Part shown: positions 9,609-18,237 of the stretch, piece after piece
How positions within the stretch are numbered: position 1 is the first letter of the stretch
Layout: each line of letters opens with the position of its first letter
Source of the DNA: Stenotrophomonas sp. MMGLT7
GTDB taxonomy: Bacteria > Pseudomonadota > Gammaproteobacteria > Xanthomonadales > Xanthomonadaceae
Length of the DNA: 64,000 nt
NCBI RefSeq assembly: GCF_021168555.1
Contig: NZ_JAJOZS010000012.1
Coordinates: forward strand, 1 to 64,000
Direction of reading: 5' to 3'
Notes under the pieces: model-generated
What the model was told of the DNA's origin: nothing
The model's database searches: none
The model's input: only the letters and a program-made list of their open reading frames with translations
Made by a program: the position numbers and the translations under genes

Positions 9609-12193
9609 TGAGCGTAGATCAAACCGCTCCGCATCAATGTCCGGTATGCACCGTGGTGGGCTTGCCGATCCTGCCGCTGCGCTATGCGCTGGCGTGGGCC
9701 GGCGAGGACGTTCCCGCCGACAAGCGCGCGCCGCGCCTGTCGGCGCCGTTCGACGCTTCGCCGTACCCGGGACTGGGGACGGAGCAGGCGCATTACACCC
9801 TGCGGCTGTTGCGTGGTGGCTACCTGTACGTATACGACGAGGCGCGGCGGGAATGGTCGGCCTACGAGGTGACCCCTGGCGGGGCATTGTACGTGTTCGA
9901 CATCGACGATGGCCCCAGCGCGGGCGACAAGGAAACCTCACCGGCGCTGTGCAGCCGAACGGCGCCACGGTCGTTGTCGCGGTGCATCCAGGTCAAGAAT
10001 GCGGCCCGTGCGGGCAAGCTGTGGCTGGCGCATAGCGACACACAGTGGACCGAGGCGGTCAAGGCGCAGCACGAGGACGCGAGCTACCGGGCCCGGCACA
10101 TGCGCTGCATCGATGTGGGGGCGTGGTACAGGAGCAAGGGGCAGCAGGCGCAGCGGCATGTGTTGGCGTTGAAGGAGGTATTCGAGCGGGTGGGGGAGTA
10201 CGCCCTGGAAGCGGTGGCGCCGTCGTACCAGGACCGCGCCGAAGCCGGGCGCAATAGCACGCGGCCGGGCGTGACCGACATGGCTGCGGTACAGGTGGTG
10301 CCGCAGCCGGCGTTCGTGTTCTCCCCATACGATTTTTCGGCGCATGCGCGCAACGATTTTGCGGGCGTATTGTGGGGCGCCACCCCGGATGCGCCAGTGC
10401 CCGAGCACCCGTATGCGATGGTGGCGTTGGACGATCCGGTGGGGATCACTGCTGAAGTGGCGGCATTGATGAACGACCGGCTGGAGGCGTTCATGACCCG
10501 GCCCGAGCGCGTGCGGCCGATGGCGGCCTCGGCGGCGATCATGCAACTGCGCGGTGCAGTGGAGCATCAGGCGGTGCTGCAAGCGATTGAGAATACCGAG
10601 CGGTCGCGCAACAGCCAGCGTTGGATGGCCGACTACGCGGATCTTCGCGGTGGGGCCGGGGCCGGGTGGGAGTTGCGCGAGGAAGCCGATCAGATGGTGC
10701 TCACGGCCGATCGGCTGGACCGTATCGGCAGGCAGGCATGGGCATCGGAAGGGTACCAGGAGCGATACGACGAGCAAGGCAGAAGCGCCTTCCAGTCGCG
10801 ATGCGACCAGGAACTGAAGGTACTGGACGAAACGGTGATCGCGCCGTTGGCCGCCGCCCATTTGAAACTGCTGGAATCGACCAAGCTGCAAGTGCACCTG
10901 GAGTGCAACTACGATACCGCCGACGAGCGCAGCGGTGCAGGCTACCTTGGTGCCTTGCTGTCGTGCATCGCCGATACCCAGGACAAGGCGCCGCAGGCGC
11001 AGTTGTACGGGAAGTGGCTGGAAGGTGACCCGCGCGAGAAGTCCAACCTGTTGCTACGAGCATACGCGCTCAATCAGGATCGTCTGGCGGAGGGGGTGGC
11101 CAAGGCGGCGGAGGAGGCCGGGCAGGTCAAGTACGACGAACTACCGTGGGACCAGCTATTCGGTCTGTACGGCAGTGCCGAGAGCGTGGCCGGAGGCAGC
11201 GTGGTGAACGTGTGGATGGCGACGCTGATCAAGGAGACGCTGGGCCCGGTGGCCAAGCTGCTGGGCAAGGCGGTGGATGGGCCGGTGAAGCTGTACGGTC
11301 TGGTGGCTTGGGGGGCGGCGGGGCGGGTTCCATTGGCGAAGGTGACGCTGGCGGGAAAGACGTCGGGGCAGTTGGTACGAGAGGTGATGGCGGCCATGGA
11401 AAGCGCGACGGGCCAGAGGCCGCGCTACCAGGCGATCCACTCGGAACTGAAGCGGCTGCGGATTTTCGGGCTGGATACGGAGCAGCGGCGCGCGGACATC
11501 GGCTTCATCGGTGTGCGGCAGGATGGGAGCCTGGTGCCGGCGGCGCGTTATCGTACGCAGCGCGATGGATTCATTACGAACAGGCTGGTGAACTGGCGCG
11601 CAGTGATGGATACCGACCTGCGGGTAGGACTTGCCGGATCGCTGCTGTCGGCGGTGGCGCTGTCGAAGGTGTACGAGCAGGCGACGCAGAGCATGCGGCA
11701 CGAGCGCGAGGAGTCGTGGGTAAGGTTCTGGACGGCGGGGGCGGGGTTGCTGGGCGGTGCGCTGGAGCTGGGGGGCAAGCAGGCGGAGAAGCTGGGCAAT
11801 GCCAAGCCGAGGTTGGCGCGGTGGGTGGTCATCGGAGAGCGAATAGCTGTTTTTGGGCGAGCGCTTACGGCCGTTGCAGGGTTTTTTATGGCCGGGGTGG
11901 ATTTTTGGAGGGCAAGGAAGGAGCTTCAAAGGGAAAACATCAAGATGACGACTTTTTATGCCCTGTCAGGTTTGTCAGGTGCTGGCCTAACCATAGCCAT
12001 TATTTTTAGTTCGCTGTTCTGGACCGGCATATTTTTCGTTCTCGTGGTGCTCGTTGCGATCGCCATCATGGTCTGGGGCGACAGTGCGTTGCATGCCTGG
12101 CTGGATCGCTGCCTGTGGGGGCAGCTGAAGAACGAGCGCTACAAGGACATGAGCACTGAGCAGAACGAGTTCAAGCTGGCGGTGAGCAGCTGA
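9608..12193 (+). CDS. VasX/BTH_I2691-family T6SS effector, complete
   Basis: 861 residues. The N-terminus carries the VasX-type start (CPVCTVVGLPILPLRYALAW, residues ~15-34) and the YLYVYDE segment at ~76-82, characteristic of BTH_I2691/VasX N-terminal regions used for delivery. The C-terminal third (from about residue 655) has several hydrophobic stretches, including about 780-825, and the tail WLDRCLWGQLKNERY. VasX proteins are T6SS cargo that permeabilise the target inner membrane. The stop overlaps the immunity-like gene start by one base, so toxin and protection are coupled. It is the only full-length effector in the window, and its C-terminus aligns with the orphan modules at 2, 3265, 4681 and 13490. 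Specific target not known. Confidence 0.8.
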   Translation: MSVDQTAPHQCPVCTVVGLPILPLRYALAWAGEDVPADKRAPRLSAPFDASPYPGLGTEQAHYTLRLLRGGYLYVYDEARREWSAYEVTPGGALYVFDIDDGPSAGDKETSPALCSRTAPRSLSRCIQVKNAARAGKLWLAHSDTQWTEAVKAQHEDASYRARHMRCIDVGAWYRSKGQQAQRHVLALKEVFERVGEYALEAVAPSYQDRAEAGRNSTRPGVTDMAAVQVVPQPAFVFSPYDFSAHARNDFAGVLWGATPDAPVPEHPYAMVALDDPVGITAEVAALMNDRLEAFMTRPERVRPMAASAAIMQLRGAVEHQAVLQAIENTERSRNSQRWMADYADLRGGAGAGWELREEADQMVLTADRLDRIGRQAWASEGYQERYDEQGRSAFQSRCDQELKVLDETVIAPLAAAHLKLLESTKLQVHLECNYDTADERSGAGYLGALLSCIADTQDKAPQAQLYGKWLEGDPREKSNLLLRAYALNQDRLAEGVAKAAEEAGQVKYDELPWDQLFGLYGSAESVAGGSVVNVWMATLIKETLGPVAKLLGKAVDGPVKLYGLVAWGAAGRVPLAKVTLAGKTSGQLVREVMAAMESATGQRPRYQAIHSELKRLRIFGLDTEQRRADIGFIGVRQDGSLVPAARYRTQRDGFITNRLVNWRAVMDTDLRVGLAGSLLSAVALSKVYEQATQSMRHEREESWVRFWTAGAGLLGGALELGGKQAEKLGNAKPRLARWVVIGERIAVFGRALTAVAGFFMAGVDFWRARKELQRENIKMTTFYALSGLSGAGLTIAIIFSSLFWTGIFFVLVVLVAIAIMVWGDSALHAWLDRCLWGQLKNERYKDMSTEQNEFKLAVSS

Positions 12194-13137
12194 TGCATTA
12201 CCAAGGGATCATTCCAGGCCGGCCGTTCCCGGTGAACCGGCCATTGACGGAACAGGACCGCAAGTATCATCTGCACCAGGACGAGCGGCTGGAGGGTGTG
12301 ACGCCGTATCCGGATCTGATTGTGGTCAAGCTCAATTCGACGTATCTGGAAGTGGTGGACAAATACTATGGATGGAAAGGCTACCTGACTTTCTGGGCGT
12401 TTGCGCTAGTGACTTTGTTCAGTGTGATTGGTATCTTGTTCGGTTACTCATCCGTAGAGAAATTTATCGAAGGGAAGTCGATTGCGTATCTAGGTGGAGC
12501 GATTTCCTTGATTTTGTTGTCTGGTGCTATCGGAGTGTTCTTGGCTTTTAGGTTTGAATGGGCCTACTACACGCACTATCCGATCCGTCTGAATCGCAAG
12601 ACGCAGACGGTACACGTATTCCGCAAGAATGGCAGTGTATTGAGCGTACCGTGGAAGGATATATTCTTCACCCTGGATCACGACGCACGGTTCTGGGAGA
12701 TCCGAGGGCATGTGCTCGGCGGTGACAGCGAGACGGTAAAAGAGACATTAGTTTTGGGTGTGAGTAGTATCAACAATCGTGAGGGTATGCGTAAATTAAA
12801 CTCTCACTGGGAGTTTTTCCGTCGCTACATGGCCGAAGGTCCAGAGGCGGTGGTCAATTATGTGAAATGGGCGATGCCAGTGGATGGTAAGCGCGAGTCC
12901 TTTCGAGTGGGATATGAGTGCCTCATGTCGCATTTCAGGGATACGACGACGACACTAGGCTTTTTGATGTATGTAGTGATGTGGCCGCTGTTGGTGCTGG
13001 CCTCATTAGGTCGCTGGGTAGCGATGCGGCTGAGCAAACTGCCGAAGTGGCCTTCGGAAATCGAAGCGGTGAATGTGGTCGATCCCGACGATCCGGTGCG
13101 GATCGATGCGCGGATCAATCCTCCGGAGCTACGCTGA
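12193..13137 (+). CDS. putative immunity protein of the complete effector (paralog 4)
   Basis: 314 residues with hydrophobic segments at about residues 64-84 and 95-117 and a signature HYPIRLNRKTQTVHVFRKNG followed by SVPWKD. A further hydrophobic stretch lies near 255-275. Its start shares bases with the effector stop (ATGA-type overlap at 12191-12195), a strong sign of translational coupling. It is closely related to the protein at 14113 in the soluble part and differs in the first membrane pair. An inner-membrane protein protecting against self-intoxication by the pore-forming effector is the natural reading; there is no direct proof in the sequence. Confidence 0.75.
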   Translation: MHYQGIIPGRPFPVNRPLTEQDRKYHLHQDERLEGVTPYPDLIVVKLNSTYLEVVDKYYGWKGYLTFWAFALVTLFSVIGILFGYSSVEKFIEGKSIAYLGGAISLILLSGAIGVFLAFRFEWAYYTHYPIRLNRKTQTVHVFRKNGSVLSVPWKDIFFTLDHDARFWEIRGHVLGGDSETVKETLVLGVSSINNREGMRKLNSHWEFFRRYMAEGPEAVVNYVKWAMPVDGKRESFRVGYECLMSHFRDTTTTLGFLMYVVMWPLLVLASLGRWVAMRLSKLPKWPSEIEAVNVVDPDDPVRIDARINPPELR

Positions 13138-13279
13138 CCTTGTAATTCTGATCGCCGGCAATGTTGTTTCATTGACATGGCCAAGGTGACGCGCGCCAGC
13201 TGCTGCCGGCTCAGCGCAGCCAATGGCTGAGGGCGCAGTTCGGGCGGTCGGCCTCGTATGCGATGGTCCCCGCGCCCGA

Positions 13280-13299
13280 ATCCTGCACGTTTGCAGGAT
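13280..13299 (+). promoter_or_regulatory. leader hairpin of the duplicated xthA 5' region
   Basis: Perfect 8-bp stem ATCCTGCA/TGCAGGAT around the loop CGTT. The genuine xthA leader at 22029-22048 has ATCCCGCG/CGCGGGAT with the same loop. The two differences in the left arm are matched by compensating changes in the right arm, so base pairing has been kept. Function unknown; it sits ~80 bases before the gene start and ~23 bases before a mini-ORF. It has no T-run and is not an obvious terminator. Confidence 0.6.
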
Positions 13300-13321
13300 C
13301 GACCGACGAGGAGACACGACT

Positions 13322-13363
13322 ATGACCGGGTCGAATGCAATCCAGTGGGCGCATCGGCCATGA
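13322..13363 (+). CDS. 13-codon leader mini-ORF of the xthA duplicate
   Basis: ATG to TGA, 13 codons, beginning MTGS, preceded by GACGAGGAGACACGAC as a possible ribosome-binding site. Its TGA overlaps the ATG of the xthA fragment (13360) as ATGA. The same arrangement with the same codon count occurs at 22074-22115 before the real xthA, despite several substitutions (for example N/H at residue 5). Possible leader peptide; not a recognised family. Confidence 0.4.
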   Translation: MTGSNAIQWAHRP

Positions 13364-13489
13364 AGATCGCCAGCTGGAATGTCAATTCGCTCAACGTGCG
13401 CCTGCCGCACCTGGAGCAGTGGCTGCGCGGCTTCGCGCCGGACGTGGTGGGGCTGCAGGAAACCAAGCTGGAAGACGCGCGGTTTCCCG
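13360..13489 (+). pseudogene. duplicated 5' fragment of exonuclease III (xthA)
   Basis: The first ~43 codons of xthA ([20 protein letters not shown]... to EDARFP) are present with a few silent differences from the complete gene at 22112. Homology also extends ~110 bases upstream, including the hairpin and mini-ORF, so the copy includes the promoter/leader region. After GGTTTCCCG the sequence switches to an effector module (13490). The reading frames of the two parts do not agree. The copy marks a past insertion or recombination in which effector cassettes entered beside xthA. Confidence 0.9.
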
Positions 13490-14113
13490 TTTCTTGCGGA
13501 CAAGCTGGTGAACTGGCGCGGTGTGATCGATACCGACCTTCGGGTGGGGCTGGCGGGTTCGTTGTTGTCGGCGGTGGCGCTGGGGAAGGTGTACGAACAG
13601 GCTACGCAGAGCCTGCGACACGAGCGGGAGGAGTCGTGGGTGAGGCTATGGACGGCGGGCACGGGGCTGCTGGGCGGGGCGCTGGAGCTGGGCGGCAAGC
13701 AGATGGAGAAGCTGGGCAATGCGAAGCCGAAGTTGGCGCGATTTGCTGCAGTAGGCAATACGATTGCACTTATAGGTCGCGGACTTACGGCTATTGCAGG
13801 CTTCTTAATGGCTGGGGTGGATGCATGGAGGTCCTGGAAAGAATATAAAAGAGGAAATTATAGAATGGTCACGTTTTTTTCATTTTCTGCGGTAACGGGT
13901 GCTGGGCTTTCCTTCGCTATCTTGGTGGGCTCTATGTTCTGGACCGGCATATTCTTCGTTCTCGTTGTGCTCGTAATGATCGCTATCATGGTCTGGGGCG
14001 ACAATGCCCTGCATGCTTGGCTGGATCGTTGCCTATGGGGGCAGCTGGAAAGCGAACGTTACGATGACATGGAGATCGAACAGAACGAGTTCAAGTTGGC
14101 GGTGGGGGGTTGA
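13490..14113 (+). pseudogene. orphan effector module F behind the xthA fragment
   Basis: About 207 codons matching the C-terminus of the complete effector: [20 protein letters not shown] (compare NRLVNWRAVMDTDLRVG), then a diverged middle ([19 protein letters not shown]...SFSAVTGAGLSFAILVG) and an almost identical end (WTGIFFVLVVLV..., HAWLDRCLWGQLESERY). No start codon or ribosome-binding site of its own is evident; the upstream frame is a shifted read of the xthA fragment. Conserved flanks with a variable centre are typical of exchangeable toxin tips. The stop overlaps the next immunity-like gene at 14113. Confidence 0.75.
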
Positions 14114-15060
14114 TGCATTACCAAGGCATGATACCCGGCCGTCCGTTCCCGGTGAACCGGCCGTTGACGGAACAGGACCGTAAATATCACCTGCGCCAAG
14201 GCGAACAGCTAGAGGGGGTAACGCCTTATCCAGACCTAATAGTGATCAAACTTAATTCTACGTATCTGGAGGTGGTAGATAAGTATTATGGGTGGAGGGG
14301 GTGGGCCGCTTTTATGTTCACAGTGGGAGGGGTGATTCCGTTGGTGGCATCATTGGCTTTCATTATTGCGGCGATTGGTAAGCTAAATGCGGGCGACAGC
14401 ATAGGATTTTATTTCGGGCTATTTTTTGCAAGTGTTTTTGGCCTTGTTTCTACGGTTGCTTGGTTTTTAGGGCGCTTCGAATGGGCCTACTACACGCACT
14501 ACCCGATCCGGCTTAACCGCAAGACGCAGACGGTGCATGTGTTCCGCAAGAATGGCAGCGTGTTGAGCGTGCCGTGGAAGGAGCTATTTTTCACCCTGGA
14601 TCACGATGCCCGTTTCTGGGAGATCCGAGGACATGTGCTGGGCAATGATGGCGAGACGGTAAAGGAGACCTTTGCGCTGGGTTCAATCAATACCTTGATG
14701 AACCCTGACACGCTGAAAGTGTTACGGGCACACTGGGAGTTTTTCCGACGCTACATGGAAGAGGGGACCGAGGCTGTAGCGCCGTACGTCAAACAGGCGC
14801 TTCCAGTAGATGGGAAGCGCGAGTCGTTCCATGTGGGCTATGAAGTGCTGGCCTCGCACTTTCGCCATGGCAGTGCTATCGGAGCTGTTATCGGAATGAT
14901 TGGGTCGCCGATTATTGCAGTATCCTCTTTAGGCCGCTGGGTAGCGATGCGCCTGAGCAAGGTGCCGCAATGGCCGTCGGAAATAGAAGCGGTAAATATG
15001 GTCGATCCGGACGATCCGGTGCGCATCGATGCGCGGATCAACCCGCCCGAACTGCGTTGA
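14113..15060 (+). CDS. putative T6SS immunity protein (paralog 5)
   Basis: 315 residues, overlapping the stop of module F as TGATG. Same plan as the protein at 12193: two membrane segments (about residues 58-84 and 97-119), the signature HYPIRLNRKTQTVHVFRKNG with SVPWKE, and a hydrophobic stretch near 255-275. The first ~50 residues and the last ~40 are nearly identical to paralog 4; the membrane pair differs, parallel to the variable centre of module F versus the complete effector. An intact immunity gene behind a toxin module without a start suggests it is kept as an orphan protector. Confidence 0.7.
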   Translation: MHYQGMIPGRPFPVNRPLTEQDRKYHLRQGEQLEGVTPYPDLIVIKLNSTYLEVVDKYYGWRGWAAFMFTVGGVIPLVASLAFIIAAIGKLNAGDSIGFYFGLFFASVFGLVSTVAWFLGRFEWAYYTHYPIRLNRKTQTVHVFRKNGSVLSVPWKELFFTLDHDARFWEIRGHVLGNDGETVKETFALGSINTLMNPDTLKVLRAHWEFFRRYMEEGTEAVAPYVKQALPVDGKRESFHVGYEVLASHFRHGSAIGAVIGMIGSPIIAVSSLGRWVAMRLSKVPQWPSEIEAVNMVDPDDPVRIDARINPPELR

Positions 15061-15117
15061 GGCGCTATGCTTCGTTACCCGTCCGAATTGCGCTGAGGTG
15101 TTCTAGCGCGCCCGCGA

Positions 15118-15308
15118 GTACACGGCACGCAGAGCGCCGTGGTGGTCAGCGACGGCGAACCCGCGCTGGCCGACCGCGACAACTGCATCAAGGTGCAGTT
15201 CCCGCGGCAGCGCGGCAGCGATGCCAGCAGCGGGCAGGCGCATCCGGCGGGCGAGGACAACGCACCCGGCCGTGGCAGTGCCTGGGCCTGGGTGCGGGTG
15301 GCCACGAT
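15118..15308 (+). pseudogene. internal scrap of vgrG
   Basis: About 64 codons closely match the vgrG segment at 7258-7442: GTQSAVVVSDGEPALADRDN, then the OB-fold stretch and GEDNAPGRGSAWAWVRVAT. Both ends are abrupt: upstream is a short intergenic stretch after the immunity-like gene, downstream the sequence turns into an effector-like remnant. The piece shows that more than one vgrG-linked effector locus has been spliced together here. No function expected. Confidence 0.85.
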
Positions 15309-15651
15309 GAGTCTCTCTATCGGGGCAGCGGAAAGTGTTCCATTCTTAGAGCACCTCTTGTCGAAGGCCGTTAATCCGCTTTGGCGCAAGAGTCTCGAGC
15401 TGTTGACAGGATTGTTCGCACGTTTGGCGGCGAACGAGATACTTTGGGGCGAGTTTCAGAATCTGGTCGGCTCGCTTGGGCTGGGTCGGATTGGCGGTGA
15501 CGGCGTTGATCTTGATGTTGACGCGTGACGACTACGAGGAATGGTGAGAGAAAGTGTATTTCGCAAAGACAAGAGCGGTGATGGCTACGAGGATGCTGCC
15601 AAGGAGATGATGGAGCTGATGAAGGTCTTGCGTGCAGCGGGAGCGGGCTGA
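15309..15651 (+). pseudogene. degenerate effector module G with frameshifted tail
   Basis: No continuous frame. One frame gives a hydrophobic helix followed by the typical tail, LGWVGLAVTALILMLTRDDY then EEW and a stop (compare PTEEW in module D). Another frame, open from ATG 15541, gives VRESVFRKDKSGDGYEDAAK and EMMELMKVL, matching the charged end of other modules. A nonsense change and a frameshift thus separate the pieces. The frame reading out of the vgrG scrap (to 15528) is unrelated. The stop at 15649-15651 overlaps the next immunity-like start, preserving the usual coupling geometry. Confidence 0.6.
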
Positions 15652-16748
15652 TGTACTTTCTCGAATGGGGCATCTGGAAGGGGCGGCTGATGCCGCAGAC
15701 AGCGGCCGAGAAGAAGAAGGCGGCTCAGCGCAAGTCCGACAGATGTGGCGGCAATGGTCTGGACCTGAGCAAGTTGGCAGAGGAGGGAGCAGCGTTTGAC
15801 AAACCTACCGGGATTGAGCCCGATGATGCCTATGCGCTTTATTCTTTCAACGATAGATACATTGATGTACGGGGTGCCGCGCAGGAAGAAAAGCGGGGCC
15901 TGATCACGTTTGCCTTCCTTATGTATTTGGGGTTGGTTTCTTTCTTGTTGTGGCTTGGAATCTACATGCCTGCCCGAGACCTCATGCTTGGGGTGGAGTG
16001 GGAAATAGATAGTCTTGTATTTTTTATGATATTTATGGTCGCTTTGGCTGGTTTGGCTTTATTTCTAGGAATAAAATTCTTAAGATATATATTCCGGCTA
16101 GAGGTTTTCACACAACGCCATATTGTCGTGCGCTTCAACCGCGTTACGCGGCAGGTGTATATCAACCGGCCCAAGTACGCCGGTGGCATCATCATATTCC
16201 CCTGGGAGGTTACGGCTGCGGGGATCGATCCGAACCGACCCGATGAACAGATGATCGGTATGCCCCTGCTGTTGGCATGGCCCAGCGAGCTGAACGGTGC
16301 CGGGTTCGACGAGTTCGCCATGCTGGGCGAGCCGATGGACGGTAACCGCAAGGTGGTTGGGTTGTGGGAGTTCATCCGTCGCTACATGCAGGAGGGGCCA
16401 CAGGCGGTGCCCAAACCCAAGCGGCTGCGGCCGTTGTGGGCCTCGCCCGCACTATCGCTGCGCGAGGTCCTTAGCTTCCTGATGCCGATGGTGGGTCGGG
16501 GGGGCGGTGCGTTCTCCCTGGTCTGGGGCATCGCGCTGCTGCCGGTGATGGCGCTGCACTTCGTCTGCCATTGGCTGTCGATGATGCTGTGTTACCGGGC
16601 GCGCTGGCCCAAGGTGATCGAGGAGGCGGGGCTGCCCGGCAAGCCGGTCCCCAAGACGACCGTGGCCGAGGACTATGGCCCGGAGATTGGGGCACGATTG
16701 CGTGAAGCGACGCTGGAAAGCCGGGGTGTTGCATCTCAGCCAGCCTAA
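15651..16748 (+). CDS. putative T6SS immunity protein (paralog 6, divergent)
   Basis: 365 residues with an N-terminal charged region (KKKAAQRK), two membrane segments (about 84-105 and 122-145), the divergent signature VVRFNRVTRQVYINR followed by FPWE, and a hydrophobic stretch near 290-310. The ATG at 15651 overlaps the stop of remnant G; an in-frame ATG at 15690 is an alternative start. Relationship to the other immunity-like proteins is visible mostly in the NR-x-TRQVY motif, the FIRRYMQEGP segment and overall layout. Its cognate toxin module is decayed, so this seems to be an orphan protector. Confidence 0.65.
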   Translation: MYFLEWGIWKGRLMPQTAAEKKKAAQRKSDRCGGNGLDLSKLAEEGAAFDKPTGIEPDDAYALYSFNDRYIDVRGAAQEEKRGLITFAFLMYLGLVSFLLWLGIYMPARDLMLGVEWEIDSLVFFMIFMVALAGLALFLGIKFLRYIFRLEVFTQRHIVVRFNRVTRQVYINRPKYAGGIIIFPWEVTAAGIDPNRPDEQMIGMPLLLAWPSELNGAGFDEFAMLGEPMDGNRKVVGLWEFIRRYMQEGPQAVPKPKRLRPLWASPALSLREVLSFLMPMVGRGGGAFSLVWGIALLPVMALHFVCHWLSMMLCYRARWPKVIEEAGLPGKPVPKTTVAEDYGPEIGARLREATLESRGVASQPA

Positions 16749-16750
16749 AA

Positions 16751-16966
16751 AAGGATGCAGGGGCTACCCAACTGCGCGGCCGCCTGAACGATGCCATCGA
16801 GGATTTGGTGGATCGGATGGTGCGCGCCAACCCGGAGTTGGACCGGCTGGACCGCGACCGCCTGCGTGCACGCAGGCGCAACCAGTCTGCGGGCCGCCGG
16901 CGAGTAACACGGGCGCGCGGCCCCGGGACACGCGGGCTGAACGATATCCATATCCTGGTGGACTAG
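16751..16966 (+). pseudogene. remnant ORF of unknown effector type
   Basis: 71 codons open from just behind the preceding gene to a TAG at 16964, strongly charged and helical: ATQLRGRLNDAIEDLVDRM followed by an Arg-rich stretch and ending DIHILVD. No start codon near its beginning. It does not resemble the VasX-like tails before the other immunity genes. It occupies the place where a toxin end would be, before the immunity-like gene at 16994, so it may be the end of a different effector. I do not recognise it. Confidence 0.3.
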
Positions 16967-16993
16967 CTCGCGCTGGGGGATACCACGAGCAGC

Positions 16994-17974
16994 ATGAGTC
17001 CGCAGGAACAGCTGAGGCGCGCGGGACAAACAGTGATGAGCTTCGACGAGTGGCAGCGCAGCCCGTATAGCCGTTGGCATAATGGAATTGGTGGATCGTT
17101 GGTACGCGCCGAAGGGTTGGTCGGTAGTGTTTGCGATCATGATGTCGATTCCATCTGTGCTGTTGGTTATCGTTTTTCCCCGCTGATGCTTCTTGAGAAT
17201 CAGGCTTATAAAGAGCCTTTAGCATGGATCGGCATGCTGATTGGTTCAGGAGGAGGAGTTGGGGCTGCTTTGGGGGTTGCTTGGTACGGCTTCCGTCTCG
17301 AAGCCTTCCGCCAGACGCACTATCCCATCCGGTTGAACCGCAAGACGCGCAGGGTCCATGCCTTCCGTCCAGATGGAAGCATCTTGGAAGCGGATTGGGA
17401 CAAGTTGTATTTCTGCGTTGGCGAGAGCCAGATTCCGGCCTATGGCAAGACCTATGACGTATGCGCGCATGTCATGGGCAAGGACCGCAACACGGTTCTG
17501 GATACGTTTACGCTGGCGTATTGCTACATGGGGAGGAAGGAGAGTGTTGCGGGCATCTGGGGTCGTCGGTACATGGAAGAGCCTGATGGCGTAGAGCAGA
17601 ACTGGCGGTATAGCGACATCTGTCTCTCCGTAGACAGGCGGCGAGAAGGGGGCTGGTTCGGAATCATCGTCACCTTCGGGGAGGTGGCGAAGTGGCCGTT
17701 TCTACAGTTGCTGGCGGCGCCTATCTGGTCGGTTGCGGTGCTTGGTCGCTGGATCGCGATGTACACGAGCAAGGTGCCGGTGTGGCCGGCCGGGATCGAG
17801 GCACAGTAAGTGGTCGATCCGAACGATCGTTATCGACGCGACCGGCGCGACAACGTGAAGTTCAACTTCCAGGAAGGTATCTGGCCAGTGATCTGCTTTG
17901 TGGTGGGATTGGGCGTGGTGGGCTGGGGCTTATCGAAATTGATTTCGGCGCTGATGTCTGGAATATCGAGCTGA
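16994..17974 (+). pseudogene. decaying immunity gene (paralog 7)
   Basis: The frame from ATG 16994 to TAA 17809 contains the family core (THYPIRLNRKTRRVHAFRPD, later YMEEPDGVEQNWRYS). Two defects are visible. First, residues ~30-62 are out of frame: the expected motif reads in another frame as MELVDRWYAPKGWSVVFAIM (from 17083), compare YIDLVDRWYPIKGF in paralog 1, so two compensating shifts flank about 100 bases. Second, after the TAA the same frame continues VVDPNDRYRRDRRDN and a membrane helix (FVVGLGVVGWGLSKLISAL) to 17974, matching the C-terminal end of other paralogs; the TAA is therefore likely a nonsense mutation. Confidence 0.7.
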
Positions 17975-18094
17975 CGCGGACCGCGCAGGCTGGGATCCGG
18001 CGCAACGTCTCGATCCCGGAATAATTGGCACGGGCTGCATTCGACCGGGCGCCGACAAGGGGGGAGGCTCCGGCCTGGAAGCCAAGAAGTACAC

Positions 18095-18125
18095 ATCAAT
18101 CCGGTCTACCATCAATCCGGTCTAC
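18095..18125. repeat. two copies of a 15-bp direct repeat
   Basis: ATCAATCCGGTCTAC occurs twice, separated by one C, in the 263-bp stretch between the decayed immunity gene and the next gene. The rest of that stretch (17975-18237) shows no coding signal I trust. The repeat could be a binding site or a slippage product. Confidence 0.7.
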
Positions 18126-18237
18126 ATCGTGTTGGTGTGCCTGCAGGCTGTGCTTGGGCAGCATGATCGCCTGCTGCGCCTGCATACGTGCTGGGGCGAA
18201 GTGACTGCCCGCCCCTCCAAATGTTGTGGAATGAATA

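Noticed and set aside
13379..14113. Complete 244-codon effector gene
   Set aside because: The first ~37 codons are a shifted reading of the xthA fragment; real homology begins at about 13490, so it is an orphan module without its own start.
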